Assembly (NCBI GenBank): GCA_020524245.1
Contig: JAIVLN010000001.1
Location: 1,240,001 to 1,304,000, forward strand
DNA length: 64,000 nucleotides
Source: Rossellomorea aquimaris
GTDB lineage: Bacteria; Bacillota; Bacilli; Bacillales; Fictibacillaceae
Reading direction: 5' to 3'
Part shown: positions 16,983 through 26,886 of the stretch, piece by piece
Position numbering within the stretch: the first letter of the stretch is position 1
Layout: each line of letters begins with the position of its first letter
The notes under the pieces: model-generated
Seen by the model: the letters and a program-made list of their open reading frames with translations, nothing else
What the model was told of the DNA's origin: nothing
Database searches by the model: none
Translations under genes and position numbers: made by a program

Positions 16983-16999
16983 GGTTATCACCTCAGCAA

Positions 17000-17029
17000 C
17001 ATTGTTGGCACATTTTTCAAAAAATATAC
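17000..17029 (-). promoter_or_regulatory. Candidate sigma-F promoter of spoIIQ
   Basis: On the minus strand GTATA (17029-17025) is followed after 15 bases by GCCAACAATG (17009-17000). The sigma-F consensus is GYATA, about 15 bases, GGNNANAHTR, so only one position differs. spoIIQ belongs to the sigma-F regulon in B. subtilis. Confidence 0.5.
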
Positions 17030-17134
17030 ATCCCGGTTATTTTTTCCTGAATAAATTTTCGACAAACAGGGGAAAGTAACGGGTTGCCAGGTGTGGCGCA
17101 TGGTTTGCGCTCTTTAAAGCCTTGACGCTAGAAC

Positions 17135-17168
17135 AATAAAAACCACCGCTTAAGTTACAGCGGTGGTT
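17135..17168 (-). terminator. spoIID terminator
   Basis: AACCACCGCT at 17141-17150 pairs with AGCGGTGGTT at 17159-17168; on the minus strand the stem is followed by TTTTATTG. Element E5 lies between this hairpin and the spoIID stop codon. Confidence 0.8.
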
Positions 17169-17179
17169 ACCTTTTATTC

Positions 17180-17289
17180 AGTACCTGGTACCGTTTCAGA
17201 AGCGTTGATATCATTGATGAAATAAACAGTGCCAGGTACCGATCAGGAGTTATTGCCCTGTGAGGCTTCCCAATTGGTACCTGGCACTT
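17180..17289. repeat. 48-bp-period palindromic element E5 (three palindromes)
   Basis: Palindromes start at 17180 (AGTACCTGGTACCG), 17228 (AGTGCCAGGTACCG) and 17276 (GGTACCTGGCACTT), exactly 48 bp apart. It starts 11 bp from the spoIID terminator stem and ends 6 bp from the spoIID stop codon, so it should be transcribed as part of the spoIID 3' untranslated region. The gap 16983-17295 otherwise holds the sigma-F promoter and the terminator. Confidence 0.9.
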
Positions 17290-17295
17290 CATAAA

Positions 17296-18327
17296 TTATT
17301 TTTGGGCGGTCAGCTTCGTTGTATAGGCTTTCGTGTCGGTGATTTCGACTCCGTTGTAGTAGTGTTGCACAATCTTCGTGTAGTCCTTTCCTTCTTGCGC
17401 CATTCCGTTTGCACCGTATTGGCTCATTCCGACGCCATGCCCGTACCCCCGGGTTTGAACGATGACTTGATCCTTCTTTTTAAGAATTGTGAAGTCAGAG
17501 GATTTCAAGTTCAGACTGACTCGGATATCCTTCCCACTCAGTTTCTTTCCGTTAATATCAATCACATCGATGTAATTCCCTGAGGTTCGTTTGACGATTT
17601 TTCCGATTTGACCATCACCAGATAGTTTTACATCCAATTTGGATTCCACTTCCCCAACGGAAAAAGCTTGTTGGAAGAAATACTTCGGTGAATCTTTATC
17701 CCAGGGACTATCCACACTTCTCAAATACGGGAAAGCGCTCGACCAGTAATCTTCCGAATTTTGTGTTTGACCGTTGCTTGTTGAGAAGAACAACGCTTCA
17801 ATCGGTTTTCCATCATAAGTGATGATTTTGCCTTCAGTCTCTTTGACCGCTTGTGTAATCTTCTTGATTTTCCAATCGTAATCCTTGCCCCATATGTTTT
17901 GAAGATCTGCATCGTTTTTATAAACTTGATGGATGATGGCGTCCGTGATATCTGCCCCTTCCGGTAAATTCATATCGGTCGGGTTCAAAAGCATCTTGAT
18001 GATGTACGTTCTAGCCGTCAATGCTTGGGCTTTCAATGCTTCCATTTCAAAATCCGCTGGCATCTCTGCTGCGACGACTCCTTTTACATAATCCTCAAGA
18101 GGTAGCGTCTCGATGGTTTTGGCAGCCGTCTTATAAACCGAAACGTCGACATCAGAATTCAGAACAATCGGTGCATCTGTTGTTACACGGTCTGATTGCA
18201 CGGGCTGGTTCATCTGCTTCGTCTCGTTACCGAATGGCATGACAATCATGGTTGGCAGTAAAATGATTAGTGCAAGAAGTCCAATGATAAGAAGGTAGAA
18301 TGGCATCTTACTAGGAATAGGCTTCAT
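17296..18327 (-). CDS. spoIID: Stage II sporulation protein D
   Basis: SpoIID is the lytic transglycosylase of the SpoIIDMP engulfment machine, which cuts glycan strands after SpoIIP has removed stem peptides. This 343-residue protein has an N-terminal membrane anchor at about 9-30 and the SpoIID domain from about 70, with EDYVKGVVAAEMPADFEMEA (the catalytic Glu region) and the C-terminal GYGHGVGMSQYGANGMA motif. The ATG at 18327 fits GGAGG seven bases upstream better than the TTG two codons earlier. Its position beside murAA is conserved. Confidence 0.94.
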   Translation of the reverse strand: MKPIPSKMPFYLLIIGLLALIILLPTMIVMPFGNETKQMNQPVQSDRVTTDAPIVLNSDVDVSVYKTAAKTIETLPLEDYVKGVVAAEMPADFEMEALKAQALTARTYIIKMLLNPTDMNLPEGADITDAIIHQVYKNDADLQNIWGKDYDWKIKKITQAVKETEGKIITYDGKPIEALFFSTSNGQTQNSEDYWSSAFPYLRSVDSPWDKDSPKYFFQQAFSVGEVESKLDVKLSGDGQIGKIVKRTSGNYIDVIDINGKKLSGKDIRVSLNLKSSDFTILKKKDQVIVQTRGYGHGVGMSQYGANGMAQEGKDYTKIVQHYYNGVEITDTKAYTTKLTAQK

Positions 18328-18533
18328 AGGCAATCCTCCAAATTTGACGGGTTATAGTATAGCTTATGGGCTTGGACAACCATTTAGAACCTTTGTCATC
18401 CAGGATTCGACTCCGTCAATGCTCAAAAACAGCATGTCCACTACTATTCATCGGTAAACTTAAGTAGAAGGTCATAATTATGTAAAAAAGAAGCTTGATT
18501 ATTCGGAGTTTTTGATTAGAAGCACATCAAATA

Positions 18534-18715
18534 GGTGATTTTTCATTGAAAACACCCTGAAATTGACCGCGATATCCATTTCTAAGGTTGAGAAAACATA
18601 AAATATAGATCAGATTTAGAAATTATAGATCAAATTTGAGAATTATAGCTCAGTTTTGAGAATTATAGCCCAAATTTGAGAATTATAGCCCAGTTTCAGA
18701 AATTATAGCCCAAAA
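18534..18715. repeat. 20-bp tandem repeat array C with leading hairpin
   Basis: AATTATAG or a close variant begins at 18601, 18621, 18641, 18661, 18681 and 18701, exactly 20 bp apart. The consensus is AATTATAGCYCARWTTTGAG. A hairpin GGTGATTTT/GAAAACACC at 18534-18555 precedes it, an arrangement like arrays A and B although the unit sequence differs. It fills the gap between spoIID and element E6; bases 18328-18533 show nothing else. Confidence 0.85.
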
Positions 18716-18735
18716 CGAAATTCCTATATCAATTC

Positions 18736-18845
18736 AGTACCTGGCACCAAACCACAACCCTTGATACCATTGACTCCACAAACAGTGCCAGGTACCGATC
18801 AGAAACCTTTGATACAACTGGCTTCTAAATCGGTACCTGGCACCA
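18736..18845. repeat. 48-bp-period palindromic element E6 (three palindromes)
   Basis: Palindromes start at 18736 (AGTACCTGGCACC), 18784 (AGTGCCAGGTACCG) and 18832 (GGTACCTGGCACC), exactly 48 bp apart. The element ends about 26 bp beyond the murAA terminator and begins 21 bp after the 20-bp repeat array. Confidence 0.9.
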
Positions 18846-18867
18846 CTTCTTCGAACTACTTCATATG

Positions 18868-18902
18868 CAAAAAAGCCATCCTCCATAATTGGAGAATGGC
18901 TT
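18868..18902 (-). terminator. murAA terminator
   Basis: AAGCCATCCTCCA and TGGAGAATGGCTT form a stem at about 18873-18902; on the minus strand it is followed by six T residues. Confidence 0.88.
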
Positions 18903-18921
18903 CCTTAAATAATTCCATGTA

Positions 18922-20244
18922 TTATGCCATGTTTGGCTTTGCGTTAAGTGTTTGTTCTTGTTGTTCAGCCACAATTTCTTCTGTTTCTTCTTTCACACGT
19001 TCGATGTCTGCACCGAGTCCGGCTAATTTTCCAGAGAAATCGACATATCCGCGGTCCAAGTGCTGTAATTCAGTCACTCGTGTATATCCATCCGCAATTA
19101 ATCCAGCAAGGATCAATGCAGCTCCTGCTCGTAGGTCTGTCGCAGCAACTTCTGCAGCTTGTAGCTTCGCTGGTCCGTTCACGACCGCTGAACGACCTTC
19201 GATTTTGATATCACCATTCATGCGGCGGAATTCTTCCACGTGCATGAAGCGGTTTTCAAATACAGTTTCCGTAATTACACTTGTGCCTTTCGCAGCAAGC
19301 AATAGAGCCATCATCTGAGACTGGAGATCCGTCGGGAATCCAGGGTGAGGCATTGTTTTGATGTCGACCGGCTTCAATGTTTCAGGTCCGACGATACGTA
19401 CGCCTGCAGGTGTTTCTGTAACAGATACACCCATTTCTTCAAGCTTCGCAACCAATGGAGTCAAGTGTTCCTGTTGAGCGTTTGTGATCGTAACGTCTCC
19501 ACCCGTAATGGCAGCAGCGACCATGAATGTTCCCGCTTCAATACGGTCAGCGATGACAGTGTGGTCCGCACCGTGCATTTCCTCGACACCTTCAATACGA
19601 AGTGTTCCTGTGCCGGCACCGTAGACTTTTGCTCCCATTGCATTCAAATAGTTCGCTAAACAAACGATTTCAGGTTCTTTCGCGACATTTTCGATGATAC
19701 TTGTGCCTTCTGCCAATGCAGCGGCCATCATGATATTTTCAGTAGCACCTACACTTGGGAAGTCTAAATAGATCTTCGCTCCTTGTAAGCGTCCTTCTTT
19801 TTTCGCTTCGATAAAGCCGTTTCCGATCTTCACTTCGGCACCCATCGCTTCGAAACCTTTCAGATGCTGGTCAATCGGGCGAGAGCCGATTGCACAGCCG
19901 CCTGGCAATGCAATTCTTGCAATTCCGACTCGAGCAAGCAATGGTCCCATGACTAAGAATGATGCTCTCATTTTTCGTACATACTCAAAAGGTGCTTCCG
20001 TCTTCAAAGCCTTAGATGCGTCAACCTTGATCTGGTTGTTTCCATACTCCACATCAATGTTCAAATGACGTAAAACTTCTTGAATCGTATATACATCGGC
20101 AAGTGCCGGTACTTCCGAAATTGTACTTGTTCCTTTACTTGCTAAGATAGATGCTGCGATGACAGGCAGTACGGCATTTTTTGCTCCTTCTACTTTAACG
20201 GAGCCTTCTAACCGCCTACCACCACGGACGATGATTTTTTCCAA
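18922..20244 (-). CDS. murAA: UDP-GlcNAc 1-carboxyvinyltransferase MurA (first copy)
   Basis: MurA transfers enolpyruvate from PEP to UDP-N-acetylglucosamine, the first committed step of peptidoglycan synthesis in the cytosol. The 440-residue protein has the catalytic cysteine in [16 protein letters not shown], the residue alkylated by fosfomycin. The start is TTG at 20244: GGAGGGG lies 7 bases upstream and the protein then starts [13 protein letters not shown] as in other bacilli; an upstream in-frame TTG at 20265 would place the ribosome binding site inside the gene. The C-terminus carries about 15 extra residues rich in Glu and Gln. A paralogue lies at 62169-63455. Confidence 0.95.
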   Translation of the reverse strand: MEKIIVRGGRRLEGSVKVEGAKNAVLPVIAASILASKGTSTISEVPALADVYTIQEVLRHLNIDVEYGNNQIKVDASKALKTEAPFEYVRKMRASFLVMGPLLARVGIARIALPGGCAIGSRPIDQHLKGFEAMGAEVKIGNGFIEAKKEGRLQGAKIYLDFPSVGATENIMMAAALAEGTSIIENVAKEPEIVCLANYLNAMGAKVYGAGTGTLRIEGVEEMHGADHTVIADRIEAGTFMVAAAITGGDVTITNAQQEHLTPLVAKLEEMGVSVTETPAGVRIVGPETLKPVDIKTMPHPGFPTDLQSQMMALLLAAKGTSVITETVFENRFMHVEEFRRMNGDIKIEGRSAVVNGPAKLQAAEVAATDLRAGAALILAGLIADGYTRVTELQHLDRGYVDFSGKLAGLGADIERVKEETEEIVAEQQEQTLNAKPNMA

Positions 20245-20277
20245 GATATTCCCCTCCGCGTCCAATTTATATAAATA

Positions 20278-21027
20278 TTAATATTCAGTCGTTATGATCG
20301 GTGTTCCAATCGTAATGGTTGTCTTTCCGCCTATTCCGTTATTTCGAAGTCCAATTTGTAGGTTCATCTTATGTTGTTTCGTTGGTATGGATTGCTTCCA
20401 TTCGTCAGTATATGCTGATAAGGACAGAAATGTCTCTTCGTTTAATGATTCGATGATCGTTGCGTCAAATGACTGAACGAGTTGTTTCGCCAATTTTTGC
20501 AAAACAATACCCATTGTATCACTCTTCTCACCTTTGACACAAGTATAAATTGTAGGATACTTCCCGATCAGCAATTGGACTTTCTCCCTATAGATAGGCC
20601 TATAAGCGTCCCACTCCTCTGGGTCCCATGCTGTCCCCATAACTACATAAATAATGTACGTCATGTACTGTCCTTTGTGGGGGTAAGCAAACAGGGTAAC
20701 CTTTTCAGTTAATCCAAATGAGTTATTGGTATATCCGGATACCTTCCAATGCTCATTTGTTTTGTCAACCTTATCCCACCGAAACTCTGGTGTTTTTGCC
20801 TGCAGGCTTTCTACTAACAATACATACCCGACAAAATCAGATATAAAACCCAAGTCATTTTTACCATATAATGACCAGTTCTGTATGGAGATATCAGATT
20901 CTGTCATGACACGTGTGATGTCCTGAAGCTCTTGATCCGTCCATTCGGATTGTTTCGCTTCGGCACCTGAAAAGCATGCAAGCAAAATCGCCAATGACAT
21001 ACATAACACAGTAAGCTTCCGGTTCAT
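20278..21027 (-). CDS. ywmB: YwmB family secreted protein
   Basis: A YwmB family protein of about 249 residues with an N-terminal signal sequence (NRKLTVLCMSLAILLACFSG) and predicted cleavage after AEA, so it is exported; the function is unknown. It lies directly upstream of murAA, as ywmB does in B. subtilis. The start is uncertain: the ATG at 21027 begins the signal peptide, but AGAGG is 11 bases away; upstream in-frame starts exist. Confidence 0.8.
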   Translation of the reverse strand: MNRKLTVLCMSLAILLACFSGAEAKQSEWTDQELQDITRVMTESDISIQNWSLYGKNDLGFISDFVGYVLLVESLQAKTPEFRWDKVDKTNEHWKVSGYTNNSFGLTEKVTLFAYPHKGQYMTYIIYVVMGTAWDPEEWDAYRPIYREKVQLLIGKYPTIYTCVKGEKSDTMGIVLQKLAKQLVQSFDATIIESLNEETFLSLSAYTDEWKQSIPTKQHKMNLQIGLRNNGIGGKTTITIGTPIITTEY

Positions 21028-21214
21028 CTTCCCCACGACCTCTCCCGTTCGATATGAGTACAAAAAGGGCTGAATTTTTGTACAACGTCTCTACTACCAT
21101 TTTTGCCCTTTAATGAAGTCTCATACATGGAAGATGTAGTCAAGAACCGACATATTATGTACAGATTCTTTTGTTCGTAAAAGTTGCTTGCAAAAGCCTT
21201 TATTTCATTAGACG

Positions 21215-21445
21215 TTAAAACAAGTATCGAAGTTGCAGTGACCAAGATAAATAATTTAAGAAAAATGTGCTGACCAATGATGCAAGTGCAATCGTGAGCA
21301 AGATCATCAACAATCTTGCTTGTACCACTTTTCCACTCTTTATAAACTTTTCAATGTGAAGTCCTTGTATCGCCCACCAAGATACAGCTAGAAAAACCAG
21401 ATTGACGAGGATATTTAACAAAGACTGTTGTCCAAAAGGCTCCAT
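21215..21445 (-). CDS. ywzB: DUF1146 family small membrane protein
   Basis: This 76-residue protein has two hydrophobic segments, at about 10-26 and 43-65, and matches the DUF1146 family (YwzB). Function is unknown. In B. subtilis it lies between the ATP synthase operon and ywmB; here the nuo operon, the gamma-glutamyltransferase and two transporter genes have been inserted between it and the atp genes. Its ATG overlaps no neighbour. Confidence 0.8.
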   Translation of the reverse strand: MEPFGQQSLLNILVNLVFLAVSWWAIQGLHIEKFIKSGKVVQARLLMILLTIALASLVSTFFLNYLSWSLQLRYLF

Positions 21446-21634
21446 TTAGGGACCTCCATTTCATGTTCTCTATATTTTTCGACAAGATCTTTATGTTTCC
21501 TTCAGTATATTTCAACTTTTTACAAATTACACCTTTTGTCCTACGTAATCGTTATTTCCCATGCAATATATGACGATTCCCTGAAAATGATGTCGTTTGA
21601 TGAGTGTAACACAAGCGCTAGGGTGAATGACGAA

Positions 21635-21666
21635 CAAAAAATGCACCCCATTCTACTGGAGTGCAT
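21635..21666 (-). terminator. nuo operon terminator
   Basis: ATGCACCCC at 21641-21649 pairs with GGAGTGCAT at 21658-21666 with one mismatch, and a minus-strand T-run follows at 21640-21635. It lies 12 bp after nuoN. Confidence 0.85.
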
Positions 21667-21677
21667 CTTCGGTAGAT

Positions 21678-23171
21678 TTATTTTACGAACAACTGACTCA
21701 TATCGAATCCGTTATGAAAAAATTCAAGCGCTGCAGCCGGATAAACACCGAACGCAATGGTCCCAACCGCACATACGATCATCACTACAAGCATCCCGAT
21801 GGAAGGACGGATCCGCTCGAGAATCCCTTTTCGGAAATACATATGGACGAGCACGTTGAAATAGTACACATACGAGACAACGGTCGTCGCAACCATGACC
21901 GACGCGAGAACGTAGTGGCCGGTTCCGAGAGCACTCATGAAGATCCCGAACTTCCCGATGAATCCAGCCGTAAACGGCAAGCCCGCTAAGGAAATGATGA
22001 ACACGGACATCATGACAGCAACAAATGGTGACCGCGCATATAACCCTGAAAAAGCGGTCATGTCTTCTGACTTCTCCCGTTCTGTCACAAATTGGATAAC
22101 GGCAAAAGCCCCGATGTTCATCAACAAGTACGCCAGTAGATAGAACCAGGTCGCTTTAAAGACCAACAGAGACAAAGAGACGAAAGGTACAAGCACGTAA
22201 CCTGCGTGCGCGATACTTGAATAAGCGAGCATCCGCTTAATGTTTCGCTGTCTTAACGCGATGACGTTTCCGACAATCATCGTTACGCCCGCTACAAATG
22301 CGATATACGGCTGTAGGTCCAGGACGACCGTATTATGCCAACCTTGCACTGACAAGAAACTAATCAAGAATATTTTCAAAATGAGCGCAAATCCTGCCGT
22401 TTTTGAAACGACACTCAAGAAAGTCGTAACCGGCGTCGGAGATCCTTGATACACATCAGGCGCCCACATATGGAACGGTGCGGCTGCGATTTTAAAGGAT
22501 AAACCGACGAGCAGCATGACAAATGCCATAAGCAATAAGAACTTATTCTGCTCAACGATCGGGCTGGTCAAACCTTCTGCAATCCCGTAAAGATTCGTCG
22601 TCCCGGTCAAGCCATACACGTAACTCATACCGAACAACGTAATTGCTGTTGCAATCCCACCGTTCACGACGTATTTGAAGGCTGCTTCATTCGATTGCAA
22701 GTTCGTCTTCCTCACTCCAGCTAAAATGTAAGACGAAATCGAAAGCAGCTCCAATCCGACGAACAAGGTGATCAAGTCGGCACTGGATGCCATCATCATC
22801 GCACCGAGTAGTGCGGTCAATAAGAGGTAGAAGAATTCACCCCTGTATTGCCAGTTGTGCTGGCCTTCATAATCCATCGCCAAAACAAGGATCAATCCGG
22901 TCGCAACAAGGAACAGCAGTTTAAAAGCCAGTGCAAATGAATCAAAGCGATATGTGTCAAAAAGAATAGAAGTTGTCGGCTCGCCGATCTGGAAAACAGC
23001 GAACACGATGGCAATCACTACACCTAGCAACCCGAACAGAGCGAGTGGTCTCCGGCTAGCCTTGGCCGGCATGAACAAATCAATCAATGATAACAGAGTT
23101 GCGACGATCAAAATCGTAAATTCCGGGGCCATGATGCCCCATTCGTAGCTGAGTAATTTTTCTAAAGTCAT
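21678..23171 (-). CDS. nuoN: NADH-quinone oxidoreductase subunit N
   Basis: NuoN is one of three antiporter-like membrane subunits of respiratory complex I, each thought to carry a proton path. The 497-residue protein has about 14 transmembrane helices and the conserved LVGLSFKIAAAPFHMWAPDV segment with the functional lysine, followed by YSSIAHAGYVL. It overlaps nuoM by 4 bp and ends the operon. Confidence 0.94.
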   Translation of the reverse strand: MTLEKLLSYEWGIMAPEFTILIVATLLSLIDLFMPAKASRRPLALFGLLGVVIAIVFAVFQIGEPTTSILFDTYRFDSFALAFKLLFLVATGLILVLAMDYEGQHNWQYRGEFFYLLLTALLGAMMMASSADLITLFVGLELLSISSYILAGVRKTNLQSNEAAFKYVVNGGIATAITLFGMSYVYGLTGTTNLYGIAEGLTSPIVEQNKFLLLMAFVMLLVGLSFKIAAAPFHMWAPDVYQGSPTPVTTFLSVVSKTAGFALILKIFLISFLSVQGWHNTVVLDLQPYIAFVAGVTMIVGNVIALRQRNIKRMLAYSSIAHAGYVLVPFVSLSLLVFKATWFYLLAYLLMNIGAFAVIQFVTEREKSEDMTAFSGLYARSPFVAVMMSVFIISLAGLPFTAGFIGKFGIFMSALGTGHYVLASVMVATTVVSYVYYFNVLVHMYFRKGILERIRPSIGMLVVMIVCAVGTIAFGVYPAAALEFFHNGFDMSQLFVK

Positions 23172-24694
23172 GTGATCGCCCCCTTACTTGCCATCATGGC
23201 TTCAATCGTAAGGTGCAACATATCAGACAGGACTGCCGGATAGACACCGATTAAGATGATGAAAAAGGTGAGAATTAACGCTGGCAGCCATTCGACGAAA
23301 CGTCCTTCCTTAATCGTACCAATCGCTTCTTTCGTTTCACCGAACGTGATCGTCAGCACAGCTCGTAAAATATAGACAGCTGTCAGAATGATTCCGAGTG
23401 TTCCGACTGCCGCTAAAACCGGCATTGTTTTGAACAGTCCGAGGAAGGCCATGAATTCACTGACGAATCCGGACATACCTGGCAGTCCAAGGGATGCCAG
23501 TCCTCCTGCGAGTAAAAATCCAGCGGTGATTGGCATCATCTTCGCTAGCCCACCGAGATGGGTAATGAGCGATGTGCCTGTGCGCTGATAAATCAATCCG
23601 ACGAGGAAGAACAACAGCGCGGAAATCAATCCGTGAGAAATCACCTGGAACATCGCACCCTGGATTCCGGCTTCATTCAAACTCGCAAGACCAATCAGGA
23701 CAATTCCCATGTGGGACACACTGGAATAGGCGAGTACCTTTTTAAAATCAATCTGTACAAACGCGATGAATGCGCCGTACAACAGGTTGATGACACCAAG
23801 CAAGGCGATCCAGAAAGCGATCTGTTCGAATTCGCCCGGGAAGAAACCGAGTCCAAATTGGTAAAGTCCATAAGCTCCGATTTTCAAAAGGATACCCGAA
23901 TGAATCATTACGATCGATGGTGGTGCTTGTACGTGAACTTGGAGCATCCACGAATGTAGCGGCACAATCGGTAGCTTTACACCAAGCGCTACGAGCAGTG
24001 CAATCAATAGTCCCATTCGGAAGTTGTCACCTAAATAGTAACGTTCGAGCATTTCCGGCGGCTGACTCAAGAACGCTGAGAGCCCCGTGAAATTCATCGT
24101 ACCTGACTTCATGTACAGGATGATGAAGACGATCAGCAGTATCGCTGAGCCTAATCCGTTGTAAATCAAAAAGCTGTATGCTGCTTTTTCCTTATCGAGA
24201 TAACCCCATTTTCCAATCAGGAAAAAGGTCGGGATCAATGTAATTTCAAAAAAGATGAAGAAGAGCAAAAGGTTTTGTGAAGCAAACACCCCAAGCATTC
24301 CGACCTCGAGGAGAAGGAATAACATGAAGTATCCTTTCCACTGCTCTTTGATCCAAACCGACGCTGCAGCGGCCAAAGTCGAGACGATCGCCGTCAACAA
24401 CATCAAGACGACAGATAATCCATTGACGCCGAGGTCATAATTGATTGTGAAATCATTGCCGTTCGGCTGCCCCTGGATATTGAAATCGATCCATTTGTAC
24501 TGTTCAGCGAATTGGAGCGTTTCTTTCGCTGTGTCAAAACCGAAATAGACGAAGAACGCCAATACTAATGGTAAAAGAGTTGCCAGTAAGCCGATCCACT
24601 TGATGAGAACTTCATCCGTTTTCGGAACGAACAATAAAACCAAAATACCGAGTAACGGGGAGAAAATGAGTGCTGAAAGAAGTATAGATTCCAT
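23168..24694 (-). CDS. nuoM: NADH-quinone oxidoreductase subunit M
   Basis: The 508-residue antiporter-like subunit has about 14 transmembrane helices. Family landmarks are the LPIVPLHSWMLQVHVQAPPS segment and VLAYSSVSHMGIVLIGL, plus a conserved glutamate in the early FFEITLIPTFFLIG helix. It forms part of the distal membrane arm. It overlaps nuoL by one base and nuoN by four, so the three large subunits are translationally coupled. Confidence 0.94.
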   Translation of the reverse strand: MESILLSALIFSPLLGILVLLFVPKTDEVLIKWIGLLATLLPLVLAFFVYFGFDTAKETLQFAEQYKWIDFNIQGQPNGNDFTINYDLGVNGLSVVLMLLTAIVSTLAAAASVWIKEQWKGYFMLFLLLEVGMLGVFASQNLLLFFIFFEITLIPTFFLIGKWGYLDKEKAAYSFLIYNGLGSAILLIVFIILYMKSGTMNFTGLSAFLSQPPEMLERYYLGDNFRMGLLIALLVALGVKLPIVPLHSWMLQVHVQAPPSIVMIHSGILLKIGAYGLYQFGLGFFPGEFEQIAFWIALLGVINLLYGAFIAFVQIDFKKVLAYSSVSHMGIVLIGLASLNEAGIQGAMFQVISHGLISALLFFLVGLIYQRTGTSLITHLGGLAKMMPITAGFLLAGGLASLGLPGMSGFVSEFMAFLGLFKTMPVLAAVGTLGIILTAVYILRAVLTITFGETKEAIGTIKEGRFVEWLPALILTFFIILIGVYPAVLSDMLHLTIEAMMASKGAIT

Positions 24695-26556
24695 TACGTC
24701 AAGTACCCCCCTAACCAGGCGACGATCAGCAACAGGATCGCCATGCCCGCGAATGCGACGGATCCGTAAATTTGAACCTGTCCGTTGTGCACTTTGGAGC
24801 CGATTTTACTGAACCAGCTGACCACTGAAGCAACCAGCTGTACTATGCCTTCAACGACGAACCGATCGACATAGTACCATAGATAACTGAAGCCTCTCGT
24901 TCCTTTAACAAAGCTATAATCATATGTTTCATCGATAAAATATTTATTCAATAAGATGTAATGGAAATCCGGTGCAGACTCTGAAAGTCGAGCGACCTTT
25001 TTCTTCGCATACACGAGCCATGCCATAAAAATACCGAGGAACGACACACCTGTTGCGACGACCGGAATCCACCAGTGAGTCTCATGGTGATGGATGTCCA
25101 AATACTGATTCTGCGCCAAGTAGTCTCCTAGCAATGTCGACATCGGTGTATTGATGTATCCGGCAACGATCGCGAGAATACCGAGAACGACCATCGGGAA
25201 CACCATCACACCAGGAGATTCATGGACCTTCAGCTTTTTATCCGAGCTGCGGGACTCGCCTGTGAAGACGAGGAAGAACAGTCGGAACATATAAAAGGCG
25301 GTCAAAAATGCCGCAACCACCGCGATCCAGAACAGTCCGTATCGACCATCTGCATAAGTCGAAGCTAAAATTTCATCCTTACTGAAAAATCCGGACAAAA
25401 GAGGCACGCCTGAAATCGCCATCGCTCCAATCAAGAATAGAGGAGCGGTCCATTTCATCTTTTTCCATAAGCCACCCATCTCGTGGATGTTTTGGGTATG
25501 TACCGCGTGGATGACACTACCTGCTGCCAGGAACAGCAATGCTTTGAAAAAAGCATGTGTCGTCAGGTGGAAAATACCTGCGACATATCCGGATGATCCG
25601 AGTGCAAGCATCATGTAGCCTAACTGGCTGACGGTCGAATACGCTAAAACCCGTTTGATATCCGCTTGCGCTAGACCGATCGTCGCAGCAAAAATCGCTG
25701 TGAATCCACCGACAACTGCAACCGTCGTCATCGCCGTTTCAGATGCTTCGAACAACGGGAACATCGCAGCAACCAAATAGACCCCGGCTGCAACCATCGT
25801 AGCGGCGTGGATCAATGCGGAAACCGGTGTCGGACCTTCCATCGCGTCCGGTAACCATGTATGTAACGGGAATTGACCTGATTTTCCGATAGCGCCGACA
25901 AAGATAAGAATCGCGGTGAGCGTGATCCATCCTTCTGATATATCGCCACCCGATACGGCGTCGAAAATGATATCGAGCTCAAAGCTTCCGACCTGCCAGA
26001 ACAAGAGAATCATCCCGATGAACAAGCCGACATCCCCGATACGCGTCATGATGAATGCTTTCTTCGCTGCTTCACGCGCGTCTCTTTTATAGAAGTAGTA
26101 ACCAATCAACAGGAACGAGCCAACTCCGACAAGCTCCCAGAAGATATACAACTGGAGCAAGTTAGGCGATATGACCAATCCGAGCATCGCGAATGTGAAC
26201 AATCCCAAATAGGCGAAAAAGATCGGGAACCGTTCATCTTTGTGCATATAGCCTCTCGAATACACTTGTACTAAAAAGCTGACAAGCGATACGATGACAA
26301 GCATCAAGGCGTTCAACGGGTTGACTAGATATCCGACGGTCAGAACCGTATCGCCTATCGCAAGCCATTCCATCGTTGCTTTTACCGATTCTCCACCCCA
26401 CTGTCCTGCAAAAATGACGAGTGAGAGGATAAGCGAACCAAATGTCAGCAATGAGCCGACCAGTGCGGATGCTTCTTTCAACCTACGACCAAACAATAAG
26501 AGAAGGACGAAGGATAGAAGCGGTAGTGCAGGTATGATCCAAATGATGGGATTCAT
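24694..26556 (-). CDS. nuoL: NADH-quinone oxidoreductase subunit L
   Basis: NuoL (620 residues) is the most distal antiporter-like subunit, with the lateral amphipathic helix that braces the membrane arm at its C-terminus. GKSGQFPLHTWLPDAMEGPT and LAYSTVSQLGYMMLALG are the family motifs. It lies 15 bp after nuoK. Subunits of the Mrp antiporter are related, but the presence of all other nuo genes settles the assignment. Confidence 0.94.
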   Translation of the reverse strand: MNPIIWIIPALPLLSFVLLLLFGRRLKEASALVGSLLTFGSLILSLVIFAGQWGGESVKATMEWLAIGDTVLTVGYLVNPLNALMLVIVSLVSFLVQVYSRGYMHKDERFPIFFAYLGLFTFAMLGLVISPNLLQLYIFWELVGVGSFLLIGYYFYKRDAREAAKKAFIMTRIGDVGLFIGMILLFWQVGSFELDIIFDAVSGGDISEGWITLTAILIFVGAIGKSGQFPLHTWLPDAMEGPTPVSALIHAATMVAAGVYLVAAMFPLFEASETAMTTVAVVGGFTAIFAATIGLAQADIKRVLAYSTVSQLGYMMLALGSSGYVAGIFHLTTHAFFKALLFLAAGSVIHAVHTQNIHEMGGLWKKMKWTAPLFLIGAMAISGVPLLSGFFSKDEILASTYADGRYGLFWIAVVAAFLTAFYMFRLFFLVFTGESRSSDKKLKVHESPGVMVFPMVVLGILAIVAGYINTPMSTLLGDYLAQNQYLDIHHHETHWWIPVVATGVSFLGIFMAWLVYAKKKVARLSESAPDFHYILLNKYFIDETYDYSFVKGTRGFSYLWYYVDRFVVEGIVQLVASVVSWFSKIGSKVHNGQVQIYGSVAFAGMAILLLIVAWLGGYLT

Positions 26557-26571
26557 GTTTCGGCCTCCTCC

Positions 26572-26886
26572 TTATCGTTTCAAAATATCCATCTCATCTA
26601 CGTTTACGGTCTTTCGGTTACGGTAGAGTGCAATGAGGATCGCAAGTCCTACCGCTGCTTCAGCAGCCGCGACGGTAATCGTAAACAAGGAAAAGATTTG
26701 TCCTGTAATATTCGGGTTGATGCCGTATTTAGCGAATGCGACCAGGTTGATGTTAACCGCATTCAGCATCAATTCAATCGAGATCAGAACGATAACGGCG
26801 TTTCGTTTCGTCAGTGCCCCGTACAATCCGATACAAAAGAGGATCAGAGCAAGGACAAGATAAACGGACAAAGGGACACTACTCAT
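26572..26886 (-). CDS. nuoK: NADH-quinone oxidoreductase subunit K
   Basis: This 104-residue membrane protein has three transmembrane helices and conserved glutamates in [13 protein letters not shown] and [17 protein letters not shown], on the proton path next to the quinone site. The ATG at 26886 follows AAGGAGG by nine bases; the open frame continues upstream, but as arginine-rich sequence that overlaps nuoJ. It overlaps the nuoJ stop by 8 bp. Confidence 0.93.
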   Translation of the reverse strand: MSSVPLSVYLVLALILFCIGLYGALTKRNAVIVLISIELMLNAVNINLVAFAKYGINPNITGQIFSLFTITVAAAEAAVGLAILIALYRNRKTVNVDEMDILKR

